This document shows positions 54,476 to 64,000 of a DNA stretch of 64,000 bases, piece after piece; the stretch's first letter is position 1; each line of letters begins with the position of its first letter. The notes under the pieces were generated by a model, which did no database searches, was not told where the DNA came from, and worked only from the letters and a program-made list of their open reading frames with translations. The stretch covers positions 62,001 to 126,000 of the forward strand of contig JBDTMZ010000142.1 of assembly GCA_039934035.1 (NCBI GenBank), written 5' to 3'. The translations under genes and the position numbers were made by a program. The stretch is from Solibacter sp039934035 (GTDB lineage Bacteria > Acidobacteriota > Terriglobia > Bryobacterales > Bryobacteraceae).

Positions 54476-56185
54476 CTAGATGAGCTCCAGTTCGATCTTC
54501 TTGGCGGCTGCGTCCAGCTTGCTGATGCGGAAGCTGCGAATCTGCCCGCTGCGCGGACCTTCGCCCTTGGCGCTGCCGCCACCCGCCCCGCCCTTCCAGC
54601 GTGCCGCCAGCATCGAAGACATCGAAGAGAGATCCACGCTTTCCTGGGCCTTCTCCTCTTCCTTCGGAGTTTCGACGGCCAGGCGGCAGGTGCCATGCAC
54701 GCCCTCGCCCAGTTCCACCTTGGCGCGATTGCCGGAGACATCCGTCATACGCCCGGTCACCACATCGCCTTCCTTGTGCTCGGCAATGTATTCGTCGAGG
54801 CTGGTGGGAATCAACTGCTTCATGCCCAGGCGAATACGGCGTTTGTCGACGTCGATTTCGAGCACCTGCGCCTTCACTACCTGCCCCACCTTCAGCACGT
54901 CCTGCGGATGATTGATGCGCTTCTCCGCGCTGACATCGCCAACGTGAACCATGCCTTCGACGCCTTCCGCCAATTGCACGAACGCGCCGAACTTCTGGAT
55001 GCTGGTCACCGGACCTTCCACCACGGAATCCTTCGGGAACTTCGCGGCGGCATCGCTCCACGGATCGCCCAACGCCTGCTTGAGGCCCAGGGAAATGCGG
55101 CGGTCGGGAGCGTTGACGCCCAGCACCACCACTTCCACGGTCTCGCCCGGGTTCAGCACGTCGCTGGCCTTGCGCACCTTCTTCGACCACGACATCTCCG
55201 AGAGATGCACCAGGCCTTCGATGCCCTTTTCCAACTCCACGAACGCTCCGAAATCCGTCACGCGCGTCACCGTACCCTTGACGCGCTCGGCCACTTTGTA
55301 CTTGTCCGCCACCAGGTCCCACGGGTGCGGCTGCAATTGCTTCATGCCCAACGAAATGCGCTTCTTGGAGGGATCCACTTTGAGGATCTTCGCCTCCACC
55401 TTATCGCCCACCTTGAGCACGTCGGCCGGCTTGTTCACGCGGCCCCACGAAATGTCCGCCACATGCAGCAGCGCGTCCACGCCGCCGATGTCCACGAACG
55501 CGCCGTAGTCGGTCAGGCTGCGGATGGTGCCTTGCACCGTCTCGCCTTCCTTGACCTCGGAGTAACGCTTGTCCTTGTTGGCCCGCTCGTCTTCTTCAAG
55601 CAAAGCGCGGCGGTCCACCACCACGTCTTCATCCGCCACATCGAGCTTGATGATGCGGCAGCGAATCTCCTGGCCGACCAGCTTTTCCATTTCGGCGGCA
55701 TCGCGCGCGCCGCTCCGCGACGCGGGCATGAAAGCGCGAACGCCGATGTCCACACTCAGGCCGCCCTTCACCACGCCCGTGACCGTGCCGCCGATGGGAG
55801 CCTTGTCGGCGAACGTCTTCTCCAGACCCGACCAATCCTTCGGCCGCTCCACGTGAATGCGGGAAAGCTCGTAGTAGCCCTCCGGATCGCGACCCTTGAT
55901 CGTGACCGGCATCTTGTCGCCGACCTTCACCGAATCGCCGGCAGCCTGGAAAATCGCGACCGGGAGGATGCCTTCCGTCTTGTAGCCGATATCGAGAAAC
56001 ACCGATTCACCGGTGATTGCGACGACAGTGCCTTCCAGCCCCTTTTTACCCTCTTCGCTGATGCGATGGGTATGGGACTGCTCGTACTGAGACAGGATAT
56101 CGCCAAAAGACTCGTTGGGCTCGTTGGTGGTTGGGGACTTTGGATCGGCAGGCCGATCCTGATCCAGCATGCTTGGGTTGGACAT
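54476..56185 (-). CDS. rpsA: Ribosomal protein S1 (S1-domain RNA-binding protein)
   Basis: A 569-residue protein with at least five S1 domains from about residue 45 to 480. Each shows the G.V..(V).(G)AFV/FVD(I).G..G..H pattern, such as GTIRSLTDYGAFVDIGGVDA and GTVTRVTDFGAFVELEKGIE. It binds mRNA on the 30S subunit to aid initiation. A C-terminal region of about 70 residues holds a low-complexity Gly-rich patch (KGGAGGGSAKGEG) and ends in another S1-like strand. The ATG at 56185 is preferred; an in-frame ATG at 56203 is possible. It is divergent from a kinase gene. Confidence 0.9.
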   Translation of the reverse strand: MSNPSMLDQDRPADPKSPTTNEPNESFGDILSQYEQSHTHRISEEGKKGLEGTVVAITGESVFLDIGYKTEGILPVAIFQAAGDSVKVGDKMPVTIKGRDPEGYYELSRIHVERPKDWSGLEKTFADKAPIGGTVTGVVKGGLSVDIGVRAFMPASRSGARDAAEMEKLVGQEIRCRIIKLDVADEDVVVDRRALLEEDERANKDKRYSEVKEGETVQGTIRSLTDYGAFVDIGGVDALLHVADISWGRVNKPADVLKVGDKVEAKILKVDPSKKRISLGMKQLQPHPWDLVADKYKVAERVKGTVTRVTDFGAFVELEKGIEGLVHLSEMSWSKKVRKASDVLNPGETVEVVVLGVNAPDRRISLGLKQALGDPWSDAAAKFPKDSVVEGPVTSIQKFGAFVQLAEGVEGMVHVGDVSAEKRINHPQDVLKVGQVVKAQVLEIDVDKRRIRLGMKQLIPTSLDEYIAEHKEGDVVTGRMTDVSGNRAKVELGEGVHGTCRLAVETPKEEEKAQESVDLSSMSSMLAARWKGGAGGGSAKGEGPRSGQIRSFRISKLDAAAKKIELELI

Positions 56186-56233
56186 GGGACGTTTCTTACA
56201 CATTGTGGCATAATCCCGACTGGGATATCTTGC

Positions 56234-57489
56234 GTGCCTGAAAGTCCTTTCCCGCGGTGGCTGCGCCTGGTCCGACTGCGCGATTTCGTCTGGATCCCCC
56301 TCTTTATCGCGCTGGCTGCCACCAGCGAGTCGCTGGACGAATTCGTGGTGGTTCCCCTGGTGGCGCTGGGGCTCGTCCAGGTGCTGGAACAGAAGGTGCC
56401 GGCCCTGCATTCTACGCAGGGAATGGTGGTCTGGATCCTGCTCAAACTGGTGCTGGTGTACGTGCTGATCGGCTTCAGCGGAGGCGTACAGAGCAACTTC
56501 TGGATACTACTGCTGCTGCCGGTGGTGTCGGCGGCCACGGCGTCCGGCCTGATTGTCACCCTGATCTTCACGGCGCTGGCGGCGCTGGCCTACCTCTCGT
56601 TCCTGCTTTTTCTGGACTGGCAGCGGTTCGTGCTGGAGCGGCCGGAGATCGAGGTTTTTGTGTTCCGCGTGGTCTGCCTGTTTATGGTGGGGAACCTGGC
56701 GAACGCGCTCGCCGAAGCCTTGCGCGTCCAATCCGTGAAACATCAGCGAACCGCCGAACGCCTGGCCGAAGCCAACCAGCAACTGGTGGTCGCGCACGAA
56801 GCCGTGCGCCGCTCCGACAAGTTGGCGGCGCTGGGCCAGCTTACCGCCGGACTGGCGCACGAATTGCGCAATCCGCTGGGCACCATCAAGGCATCGGCCG
56901 AGATGCTGAATCAACAGTTGCAAGCGGAGAACGAAGTCGCGCGCGAGGTGGCGGGCTTCATTTCGAGCGAAGTGGACCGTACGAACTCCCTGGTCACACG
57001 CTTCCTGCAATTCGCCCGCCCGCTGAAACTGCGACTGGAAACCGAAGATCTGGCGCACCTTTTGGATAAGACCATCACCGAAGCGGAACGCGAGGCTCCC
57101 GGCATTGCCGTCTATCGCAACTATGCGCCGGAAATCCCTCCGTTCGCCATCGATTCCGAATTGCTGGAGCGCGTCTTCTACAACCTGGTGCTCAACGCGG
57201 CGCAAGCCAGCGAGTCCGGCGGCACGGTCACGGTGAAGACGCGCGCGCGGGGGCGCACGGTGGAAATCGCGGTGATCGACCGCGGAAGCGGCATCACGCC
57301 CGAGCAGATGAAGGATATTTTCAACCCCTTCTTCACCACCAAGCCAACCGGTGTGGGACTGGGACTCGCCATCGTCGCCAAGATCGTCGATGAACACGGC
57401 GGTAAGATAGCAGTGGAGAGCGAGCCTGGGAAAGGCAGCATTTTTTGTGTGTCGCTGCCCATGGACGCGCCGCCCTCCCCACCCGCCGC

Positions 57490-57493
<4 letters not shown>
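56234..57493 (+). CDS. Membrane sensor histidine kinase of an NtrC-type system
   Basis: A 419-residue protein with GTG start chosen at 56234 (upstream codons have no better start). The N-terminal ~175 residues hold about five membrane helices without a periplasmic sensor loop. A coiled segment is followed by HisKA (LTAGLAHELRNPLGTIKAS, the phospho-His) and HATPase (NLVLNAAQAS, DRGSGI, VGLGLAIVAKIVDEHGG). It should phosphorylate the response regulator that overlaps its stop. The stimulus is unknown; the membrane part could sense lipids, envelope state or a transported ligand. Confidence 0.9.
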
Positions 57494-58848
<1,355 letters not shown>

Positions 58849-58886
58849 CTCGTCCCGGCCGATTCAGCGCAAGGCAAGGAAATTCT

Positions 58887-58964
58887 GGCCGCCGATAAAC
58901 GCCGATGCACGCCGATGAAGACAAGGGAATTCTTATCGGCGTGCATCGGCGTTTATCGGCGGCC
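58887..58964. repeat. Perfect 30-bp inverted repeat with 18-bp loop
   Basis: The left arm 58887-58916 and right arm 58935-58964 are exact reverse complements. The arms consist of a short GCCGAT-based period (CCGATAAACG, CCGATGCACG). It lies 38 bp after the response-regulator stop, so it may act as a terminator or be a mobile palindromic element of MITE/REP type. Confidence 0.85.
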
Positions 58965-58994
58965 CAATTCTTCAGACCCTGTTGGAAGCGATGG

Positions 58995-59135
58995 TCAGAC
59001 TCGATTTCGCTGGCGGGCGCGTTTCCAGAGCAGCGGCAGGCACGCGCTGCCCATCAGGAGCCAGGTCCCCGGCTCGGGTGCCGCTGGCCCTTCGCGGAAC
59101 CAGTAACTGGCCGATTGCAGCGAAGGACGACGCAT
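58995..59135 (-). pseudogene. C-terminal remnant of a PEP-CTERM protein
   Basis: A 46-codon frame ends with EGPAAPEPGTWLLMGSACLP, then LLWKRARQRNRV. This has the three-part PEP-CTERM sorting signal: Pro-Glu-Pro, a hydrophobic stretch and an Arg-rich end. There is no signal peptide or mature domain upstream; the sequence beyond is the start of pgi on the other strand. The signal is recognised by exosortase in bacteria that have it. It is most likely what is left of a deleted secreted-protein gene. Confidence 0.7.
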
Positions 59136-59174
59136 TTCCCGTGCGCTGTACCGTTTCCACTCCCGGGAGCTAAG

Positions 59175-60776
59175 ATGGGCAGAGACATGATGCTGACCGA
59201 CCGTCCCTCCTACCAGGCGCTGGAAGCGCACTTCCAGGAAATTGAGCCGCTGCACTTGCGCGATCTTTTCGCGCAGGATGCCAAGCGTGGCGAACGGATG
59301 ACCGCCGAGGCCGCCGGCCTCTATCTCGACTATTCGAAGAACCGCATCACGCGCCAGACCATTCCCCTGCTGGTGGCGCTGGCCAAAGACTGCGGATTGC
59401 GCAAGCGCATCGACGCCATGTTCCGCGGCGACGCCATCAATGTGACGGAACAACGGGCCGTGCTGCACACCGCGCTGCGCGCGCCCGAGGGAGAAGCGCC
59501 CTCGATCCGCCAAGTGCCGGAGAGCGGCGCTCCGGTGCACGATGTGCTGCGGCGGATGGCAAAATTCGCCAATCAGGTGCGCCGCGGCAAATGGCTGGGC
59601 TTCACCGGCAAACCAATTCGCAACATCGTGAATATCGGCATCGGGGGCAGCGATCTCGGTCCGGTGATGGCGTATGAGGCCCTGCGCTTTTACAGCGATC
59701 GCGAGCTCACCTTCCGCTTCGTCTCCAATGTCGACGGCACGGATTTCAGCGAGGCGACGCGCGACCTGACGCCCGACGAGACCCTGTTCATCGTGGCCTC
59801 GAAGACCTTCACCACGCTGGAGACCCTCGCCAATGCGCAGCTTGCCAGGGCTTGGACCCTGAAGGCGCTGGGCGATCCCAAGGCTGTGGCGCGCCATTTC
59901 GCCGCCGTCTCTACCGCCGCTAAGGAGGTGGCCGAGTTCGGCATCGACACCCGCAATATGTTCGGTTTTTGGGATTGGGTGGGCGGACGCTATTCGATGG
60001 ATTCGGCGATCGGCCTCTCCACCATGATCGCCATCGGGCCGAAGCAGTTCGGCGAAATGCTGGCCGGATTCCACGAGATGGACGAGCATTTCCGCAGCGC
60101 GCCGTTCGACCGCAATCTCCCGGTGCTGCTGGGCCTTCTCAGTGTCTGGTACAACAACTTCTTCAATGCGCAGACCGTCGCCGTGCTGCCTTACGATCAG
60201 TACCTGAAACGCTTCCCCGCCTACCTGCAACAGCTCACAATGGAGAGTTGCGGCAAGAGCGTCACGCTGGACGGCGCTCCAATCACCACCTACCAGACGG
60301 GACCGATTTACTGGGGCGAGCCCGGCACCAACGGGCAGCACTCGTTCTACCAATTGCTACATCAGGGAACGAAGCTGGTGCCCTGCGACTTTATTGGCTT
60401 CCGGCGCACGCTCAATCCGCGGGGCAATCACCACGACCTGCTGATGGCCAACGTGTTCGCCCAGAGCAAGGCGCTGGCGTTCGGAGAGCCCGCGCCGGAA
60501 GGCGAACCGTACCGCGAGTTCGCGGGCAATCGCCCCAGCAATACGATTCTGGCGGAAAAATTGACGCCGAAAATTCTGGGGTCGCTGGTGGCGCTTTATG
60601 AGCACAGCGTATTTACGCAGGGCGCGGTCTGGGACATCAATCCCTTCGATCAGTTCGGCGTGCAACTGGGCAAGGTGCTGGCCGCCCAACTGCTGCCGTC
60701 ACTGAAGAAGGGCGCTCCGCTGCCCGCGGGCGACAGTTCCACGGCTGCTCTGGTGCGGCGTTACCGGGGCGAATAG
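59175..60776 (+). CDS. pgi: Glucose-6-phosphate isomerase
   Basis: A 533-residue enzyme with the PGI signatures NIGIGGSDLGPVMAYEAL, VASKTFTTLETLANA, the GTNGQHSFYQLLHQG region with catalytic His, and GVQLGKVLA. It interconverts glucose-6-phosphate and fructose-6-phosphate in the cytoplasm. ATG 59175 is chosen for its GGGAG ribosome site; ATG 59187 is an alternative. It stands alone, with no other glycolytic gene near. The 129 bp after it contain only a short GGCCC/GGGCC hairpin at about 60866-60881. Confidence 0.96.
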   Translation: MGRDMMLTDRPSYQALEAHFQEIEPLHLRDLFAQDAKRGERMTAEAAGLYLDYSKNRITRQTIPLLVALAKDCGLRKRIDAMFRGDAINVTEQRAVLHTALRAPEGEAPSIRQVPESGAPVHDVLRRMAKFANQVRRGKWLGFTGKPIRNIVNIGIGGSDLGPVMAYEALRFYSDRELTFRFVSNVDGTDFSEATRDLTPDETLFIVASKTFTTLETLANAQLARAWTLKALGDPKAVARHFAAVSTAAKEVAEFGIDTRNMFGFWDWVGGRYSMDSAIGLSTMIAIGPKQFGEMLAGFHEMDEHFRSAPFDRNLPVLLGLLSVWYNNFFNAQTVAVLPYDQYLKRFPAYLQQLTMESCGKSVTLDGAPITTYQTGPIYWGEPGTNGQHSFYQLLHQGTKLVPCDFIGFRRTLNPRGNHHDLLMANVFAQSKALAFGEPAPEGEPYREFAGNRPSNTILAEKLTPKILGSLVALYEHSVFTQGAVWDINPFDQFGVQLGKVLAAQLLPSLKKGAPLPAGDSSTAALVRRYRGE

Positions 60777-60905
60777 TGCAGCGTCTTACTCGAACAGAGC
60801 GCACTCTCGCGGACGGGTTCGGCGGCATTCCGGAATGCAGGTTCCGGTGCGCTTCGAAGCCCCGGCCCATTGACGGGCCGCTACGACGCGCTGTCAGAAG
60901 CGGGG

Positions 60906-62531
60906 TTAGGAAGCGGTAGTTTGCGAGTGGGCGACCCACTCTTCGTACGGTCCCTTGAAATCTTCGATGTGCCCGTGATCGAAGTGCCAGATGCGGGTGG
61001 CCACTTCATCGATCAGGTCGTGATCGTGGGAAACCAGGAGAACGGTGCCCTCGTACTTCTGCAGGGAGAAGTTCAGGGCATTGATGGCTTCCAGGTCGAG
61101 GTGGTTGGTGGGTTCGTCAAGCACCAAAAAGTTGGGCTTCTGCAGCATGATGCGGCAGAAGATGAGGCGCGCGCACTCGCCACCGGATAGCGCCTTGGTG
61201 GGTTTCAACGCGTCGTCGCCGGCGAACAGCATCTGGCCGAGCAACCCGCGCAATTCCTCCTGCGAGGCCTGTGGGTCGAACTGATGCAGCCACTCGATGG
61301 TGTTCATCCCGTGAGTGATCGAATCGGTGTGGTCCTGCGCGAAGTAGCCGACCGCGACTTCATGGCCCCAGGTCACGGTGCCGCCATCGAGCGGAAATTC
61401 GTGCTCACTCTCGCCGAGATACCCGGGGGCGTTGCGCAGCAGGGACTTGAGCAGCGTCGTCTTACCCGTACCGTTGCGGCCCATCAGCGCCACGCGTTCG
61501 CCGCGCGACAGGCTGCTGGTAAAATTGCTGACCACCTTCAGATCGTCGTACGACTTGCTGAGCCCCTTGATTTCGATGGGATGACGGCCCGACGGCCGCT
61601 TCATTTCGAACTTGATGTAAGGACGTTGAATGTTGCTGCGCGCCAGGTCTGAGGTTTGCAGCCGCTCCACTTCCTTCTTGCGCGAGGTCACCTGGCTCGA
61701 CCGCGTGCCGGCGGAGAAGCGCGCGATGAATTCGTTCAACTGCGCGATCTTCTTCTCGCGCTGCTGATTCTGGGATTCGATGCGGGTGCGAATCTGGGTC
61801 TTGGCGAGCACCATATCGTCGTAGCCGCCGGTATACATGATCACGGTTTCGTAATCGATATCCGCCACGTGGGTGGATACGCTGTTCAGGAAATGGCGAT
61901 CGTGCGAGATGACAATCAACACGCCCTGATAGCGCACCAGGTAATCCTGCAGCCAGTGCACCGAATCGAGATCGAGATGGTTGGTGGGCTCGTCGAGCAG
62001 CAGCAGCGGGGGCGCGCCGAACAGGGCCTGCGCCAGCAGCACGCGGACTTTTTGGCCGCCCTGCAATTCGCCCATGCGGCGCTCGTGCAGCGCATCTTCC
62101 ACGCCCAGGCCGTCGAGCAGGGTGGCGGCATCGCTCTCCGCGGTATAGCCACCCTCTTCGCCGACAATGCCCTCAAGTTCGCCGAGGCGCATGCCGTCTT
62201 CGTCGGTCAGGTCATCGTGCGGCTTGGAATAGAGGATGTCGCGCTCTTCCAGCGCTTTCCACAGGGGCTTATTGCCCATGATGACGGTGTCGAGCACGCG
62301 GTATTGATCGAAGGCGAACTGGTCCTGGCGCAACACACCGAATTTCTTCGGCCGGGTGACGCTGCCCTTGGTCGGCTCGAGATCGCCGGTCAGGATCTTC
62401 ATTAACGTGGACTTGCCGGCGCCGTTCGGACCGGTGATCGCGTAGCGTCTTTCCGGCTGAAACGTGACGGTAACGTCTTCAAACAGAGTTCGGGCGCCGA
62501 AGCGCATGGAGATGTTGTTGAGGGAGAGCAA
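60906..62531 (-). CDS. ABC-F family ATPase (YbiT-like)
   Basis: A 541-residue soluble protein with two ABC ATPase domains. The first Walker A is GPNGAGKST and its signature is LQGGQKVR; the second has GRNGTGKTT and LSGGECAR. Both have LDEPTNHLDL Walker B motifs. The linker between them is the charged P-site-tRNA interaction region (ARFSAGTRSSQVTSRKKEVE). No membrane segment exists. ABC-F proteins bind the ribosomal E site and relieve stalling; the YbiT type is suggested by the linker. The start is TTG at 62531. Confidence 0.92.
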   Translation of the reverse strand: MLSLNNISMRFGARTLFEDVTVTFQPERRYAITGPNGAGKSTLMKILTGDLEPTKGSVTRPKKFGVLRQDQFAFDQYRVLDTVIMGNKPLWKALEERDILYSKPHDDLTDEDGMRLGELEGIVGEEGGYTAESDAATLLDGLGVEDALHERRMGELQGGQKVRVLLAQALFGAPPLLLLDEPTNHLDLDSVHWLQDYLVRYQGVLIVISHDRHFLNSVSTHVADIDYETVIMYTGGYDDMVLAKTQIRTRIESQNQQREKKIAQLNEFIARFSAGTRSSQVTSRKKEVERLQTSDLARSNIQRPYIKFEMKRPSGRHPIEIKGLSKSYDDLKVVSNFTSSLSRGERVALMGRNGTGKTTLLKSLLRNAPGYLGESEHEFPLDGGTVTWGHEVAVGYFAQDHTDSITHGMNTIEWLHQFDPQASQEELRGLLGQMLFAGDDALKPTKALSGGECARLIFCRIMLQKPNFLVLDEPTNHLDLEAINALNFSLQKYEGTVLLVSHDHDLIDEVATRIWHFDHGHIEDFKGPYEEWVAHSQTTAS

Positions 62532-62839
62532 AGCTATCTACTATGATACCAGCCCCACCAGGGGGTTGTTTGCGCACTCGGGCCACGGGTATGCGGCAAA
62601 AAAGTGGGGGATCGAGGAGGGGCTGGCGTCAGCGCTTCGAGGCTCACGATCGGGATTTGGCAAGAGCTGCGAACGCTCCGTTACCGTCGCGGCTCCGCTT
62701 GGGTACAGCCCAACTCCGCTTCGACGGCGCGCACGCTGCGCGGCACACGCTCCAATCAAGCCCGGCCCCACAGGCACCGGCGTGTCGAACAGCGCGCCTT
62801 TCGAGGTGCGGACCGGGCCGGCAGATGGCGCGTCGCGCA
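62532..62839. other. 308-bp intergenic region with a degenerate dispersed repeat
   Basis: No convincing gene. At 62674-62696 the minus strand reads GGAGCCGCGACGGTAACGG, a copy of the repeat at 12881 with 3 of 23 positions changed. TATCAT on the minus strand at 62543-62548 could be a -10 box for the ABC-F gene, but no -35 was found. Confidence 0.45.
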
Positions 62840-64000
62840 TCAAGGGATCAGGCCGTGCTCACGCAGCACCCCATCGACCTTTGGATTACCCGTCGGCAGG
62901 TCCGCCGGGGGAAACTCCGCTCCCGCCGCGATCAGCAGGCGTGCCACCTGGGGATAATCGCCGCCGCGTTCATGGCAATTGCGCACGCCATGCCCGAACC
63001 ATCCGGGCGGAGTGCCCCCGAAGCTCGCGTCGCGGGCGGCCAGCGGCGCGCCGTGCGCCAGCAGCAGTTCCACGAGGTCGGCATAGCCCTTCCAGCAGGC
63101 CCAATGGAGAGCCGTGGCCCCATGTTCACCCGGGGCATCGATGGGCATCCCGATCGAGAGCAGCGCTTTCACTTCCTGCGTCCGATGACTGCTGGCGAGG
63201 TCGGCGAGCAGGCTCCGGTGCTCGGGTGCGTCGGCAAGTCCGGCGGGAGGCGGACCGCCGTGCACCAGGAAGCGATCCACGGGCGAGAGCGTGGGATCTG
63301 CGCCGCGCGCCGCCAGCAGCGCGGCAATTTCCCTCTGCCCGCTCTGCGTGGCCAAAGCGTACGCCGTGCGCCCGTCCTGCCGCCGGGCGTCGATCGCGGC
63401 TCCGGCATCCAGGAGCGCGGTAATCGCCGCCGCATCGCGTCCGCGCCAGACGGCCCAGTGGAGCGCCGTCTCGCCCTTGGGGTTGAGTTCGTTTGGGTCG
63501 CCGCCGGCGCCCAGCAGCAGGCGCAACCCCTCGTTATCGTTGCGGTCGAGCATGTGCTTGAGTGCGTTGCTGCCCGGGACCCTGGCGCCATACTGCAGCA
63601 GAAGGCGGCAGCACACCAGCCCGGGATGCTCGGTCGAGTGATAGAGCGATTCGCCATCATTCGGATTGGCCCCCGCTTCCAGCAGGAGTTGGGTCAGCGC
63701 AGGGTTGTTGTTCACTCCGCTGGCAGCGTACAGGCAGGAGAGCGGGCCGTATTCGGAATCCATGGCGGAATTCGGATCGGCGCCGGAACGCAGCAGAACA
63801 CGCGCGGTCTCCACCACTCCCGCCGCACGTTCCGACCACACGCCGGCATAGCGCGAGAAGCAGGTATAGATCAGCGGCGCGCAGGAATCGGGTCCACCGG
63901 GAGCGGTGGCGAGCCCCGGCGCGTCGGCCAACGCCTGCTCCACTTCGAGGGCATCGCCAAGCACGAGCGCCGTGTGGAAACCCGCGTGGGCAAGCGCCGG
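62840..64000 (-). CDS. Ankyrin-repeat protein, C-terminal part (cut by window edge)
   Basis: The frame is open to the right edge, giving at least 387 residues. It contains six or more ankyrin repeats of about 33 residues, recognisable by GETALHWAVWRGRDAAAITA, DGRTAYALATQSGQREIAAL and GATALHWACWKGYADLVELL with LLxAGAxxxA turns. The last repeats are followed by a short tail. It mediates protein-protein contacts; the partner is unknown. The start codon lies outside the window, and a GTG at 63964 is unlikely because the repeat pattern continues upstream. Confidence 0.88.
   Translation of the reverse strand, partial: PALAHAGFHTALVLGDALEVEQALADAPGLATAPGGPDSCAPLIYTCFSRYAGVWSERAAGVVETARVLLRSGADPNSAMDSEYGPLSCLYAASGVNNNPALTQLLLEAGANPNDGESLYHSTEHPGLVCCRLLLQYGARVPGSNALKHMLDRNDNEGLRLLLGAGGDPNELNPKGETALHWAVWRGRDAAAITALLDAGAAIDARRQDGRTAYALATQSGQREIAALLAARGADPTLSPVDRFLVHGGPPPAGLADAPEHRSLLADLASSHRTQEVKALLSIGMPIDAPGEHGATALHWACWKGYADLVELLLAHGAPLAARDASFGGTPPGWFGHGVRNCHERGGDYPQVARLLIAAGAEFPPADLPTGNPKVDGVLREHGLIP

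Overview
The window looks like chromosomal DNA from an acidobacterium of the Solibacter/Bryobacter group. The evidence is high GC, two secreted proteins ending in the C-terminal domain typical of Solibacter (TIGR03437 type), a PEP-CTERM sorting-signal remnant, many TTG and GTG starts, and several families of short intergenic repeats. Species-level assignment is inference. No rRNA, tRNA, CRISPR array, prophage or insertion sequence was recognised.

Layout. 1-6.4 kb: an M28 peptidase fragment, the ybbA-ybbP ABC exporter divergent from tesA, a hypothetical gene and a secreted esterase. 6.5-12.9 kb: a five-gene hoxEFUYH bidirectional [NiFe] hydrogenase operon in which HoxF is fused to a complete GltD/NfnB-like FAD-NAD(P)H module. 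13-16 kb: a two-gene RHH/unknown module, an ABC ATPase and a FucP-type sugar transporter. 16-17 kb: an ECF sigma factor with a Cys-rich tail, divergent from a 46-residue metallothionein-like gene. 17-23.5 kb: an operon for a thioester alpha-2-macroglobulin, a DUF1175 (YfaT-like) protein and a membrane protein, preceded by an ornithine-cyclodeaminase remnant. 23.7-27 kb: a miniature flagellar-rod-like gene, an aldo/keto reductase, then DUF177-rpmF-plsX. 27-32.7 kb: a small secreted protein, an ABC-2 exporter, an M20 peptidase, a membrane protein, tsaD and a stand-alone HisKA-like gene. 33-42.9 kb: an outer-membrane barrel, two TIGR03437 proteins, an M16 peptidase pair and an adenosine-specific kinase.

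42.9-47.2 kb: a RelE/ParE-type toxin-antitoxin pair, then a SAM-cycle locus with an ArsR-methyltransferase fusion divergent from ahcY-metK across a perfect 20-bp palindrome. 47.3-52.5 kb: ribBA, then cdaA-cdaR-glmM (c-di-AMP and cell-wall precursor) with an overlapping histone-deacetylase-like gene, and a clear terminator. 52.6-64 kb: a FabF-type synthase, ribosomal protein S1, an NtrC-type two-component system, a PEP-CTERM remnant, pgi, an ABC-F ATPase and a partial ankyrin-repeat gene.

The most notable items are the HoxF-GltD fusion hydrogenase, the ECF/metallothionein locus with its promoter and palindrome, the ArsR-methyltransferase/ahcY operator, and repeat-driven remodelling of gene ends: a triplicated 97-bp gene tail at 39.3-39.6 kb and a six-unit tandem repeat that includes a start codon at 33.6 kb. 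A dispersed palindrome with arms GGACAGGCC/GGCCTGTCC recurs only between genes. Functional statements rest on recognised motifs and gene order; no database search was run.
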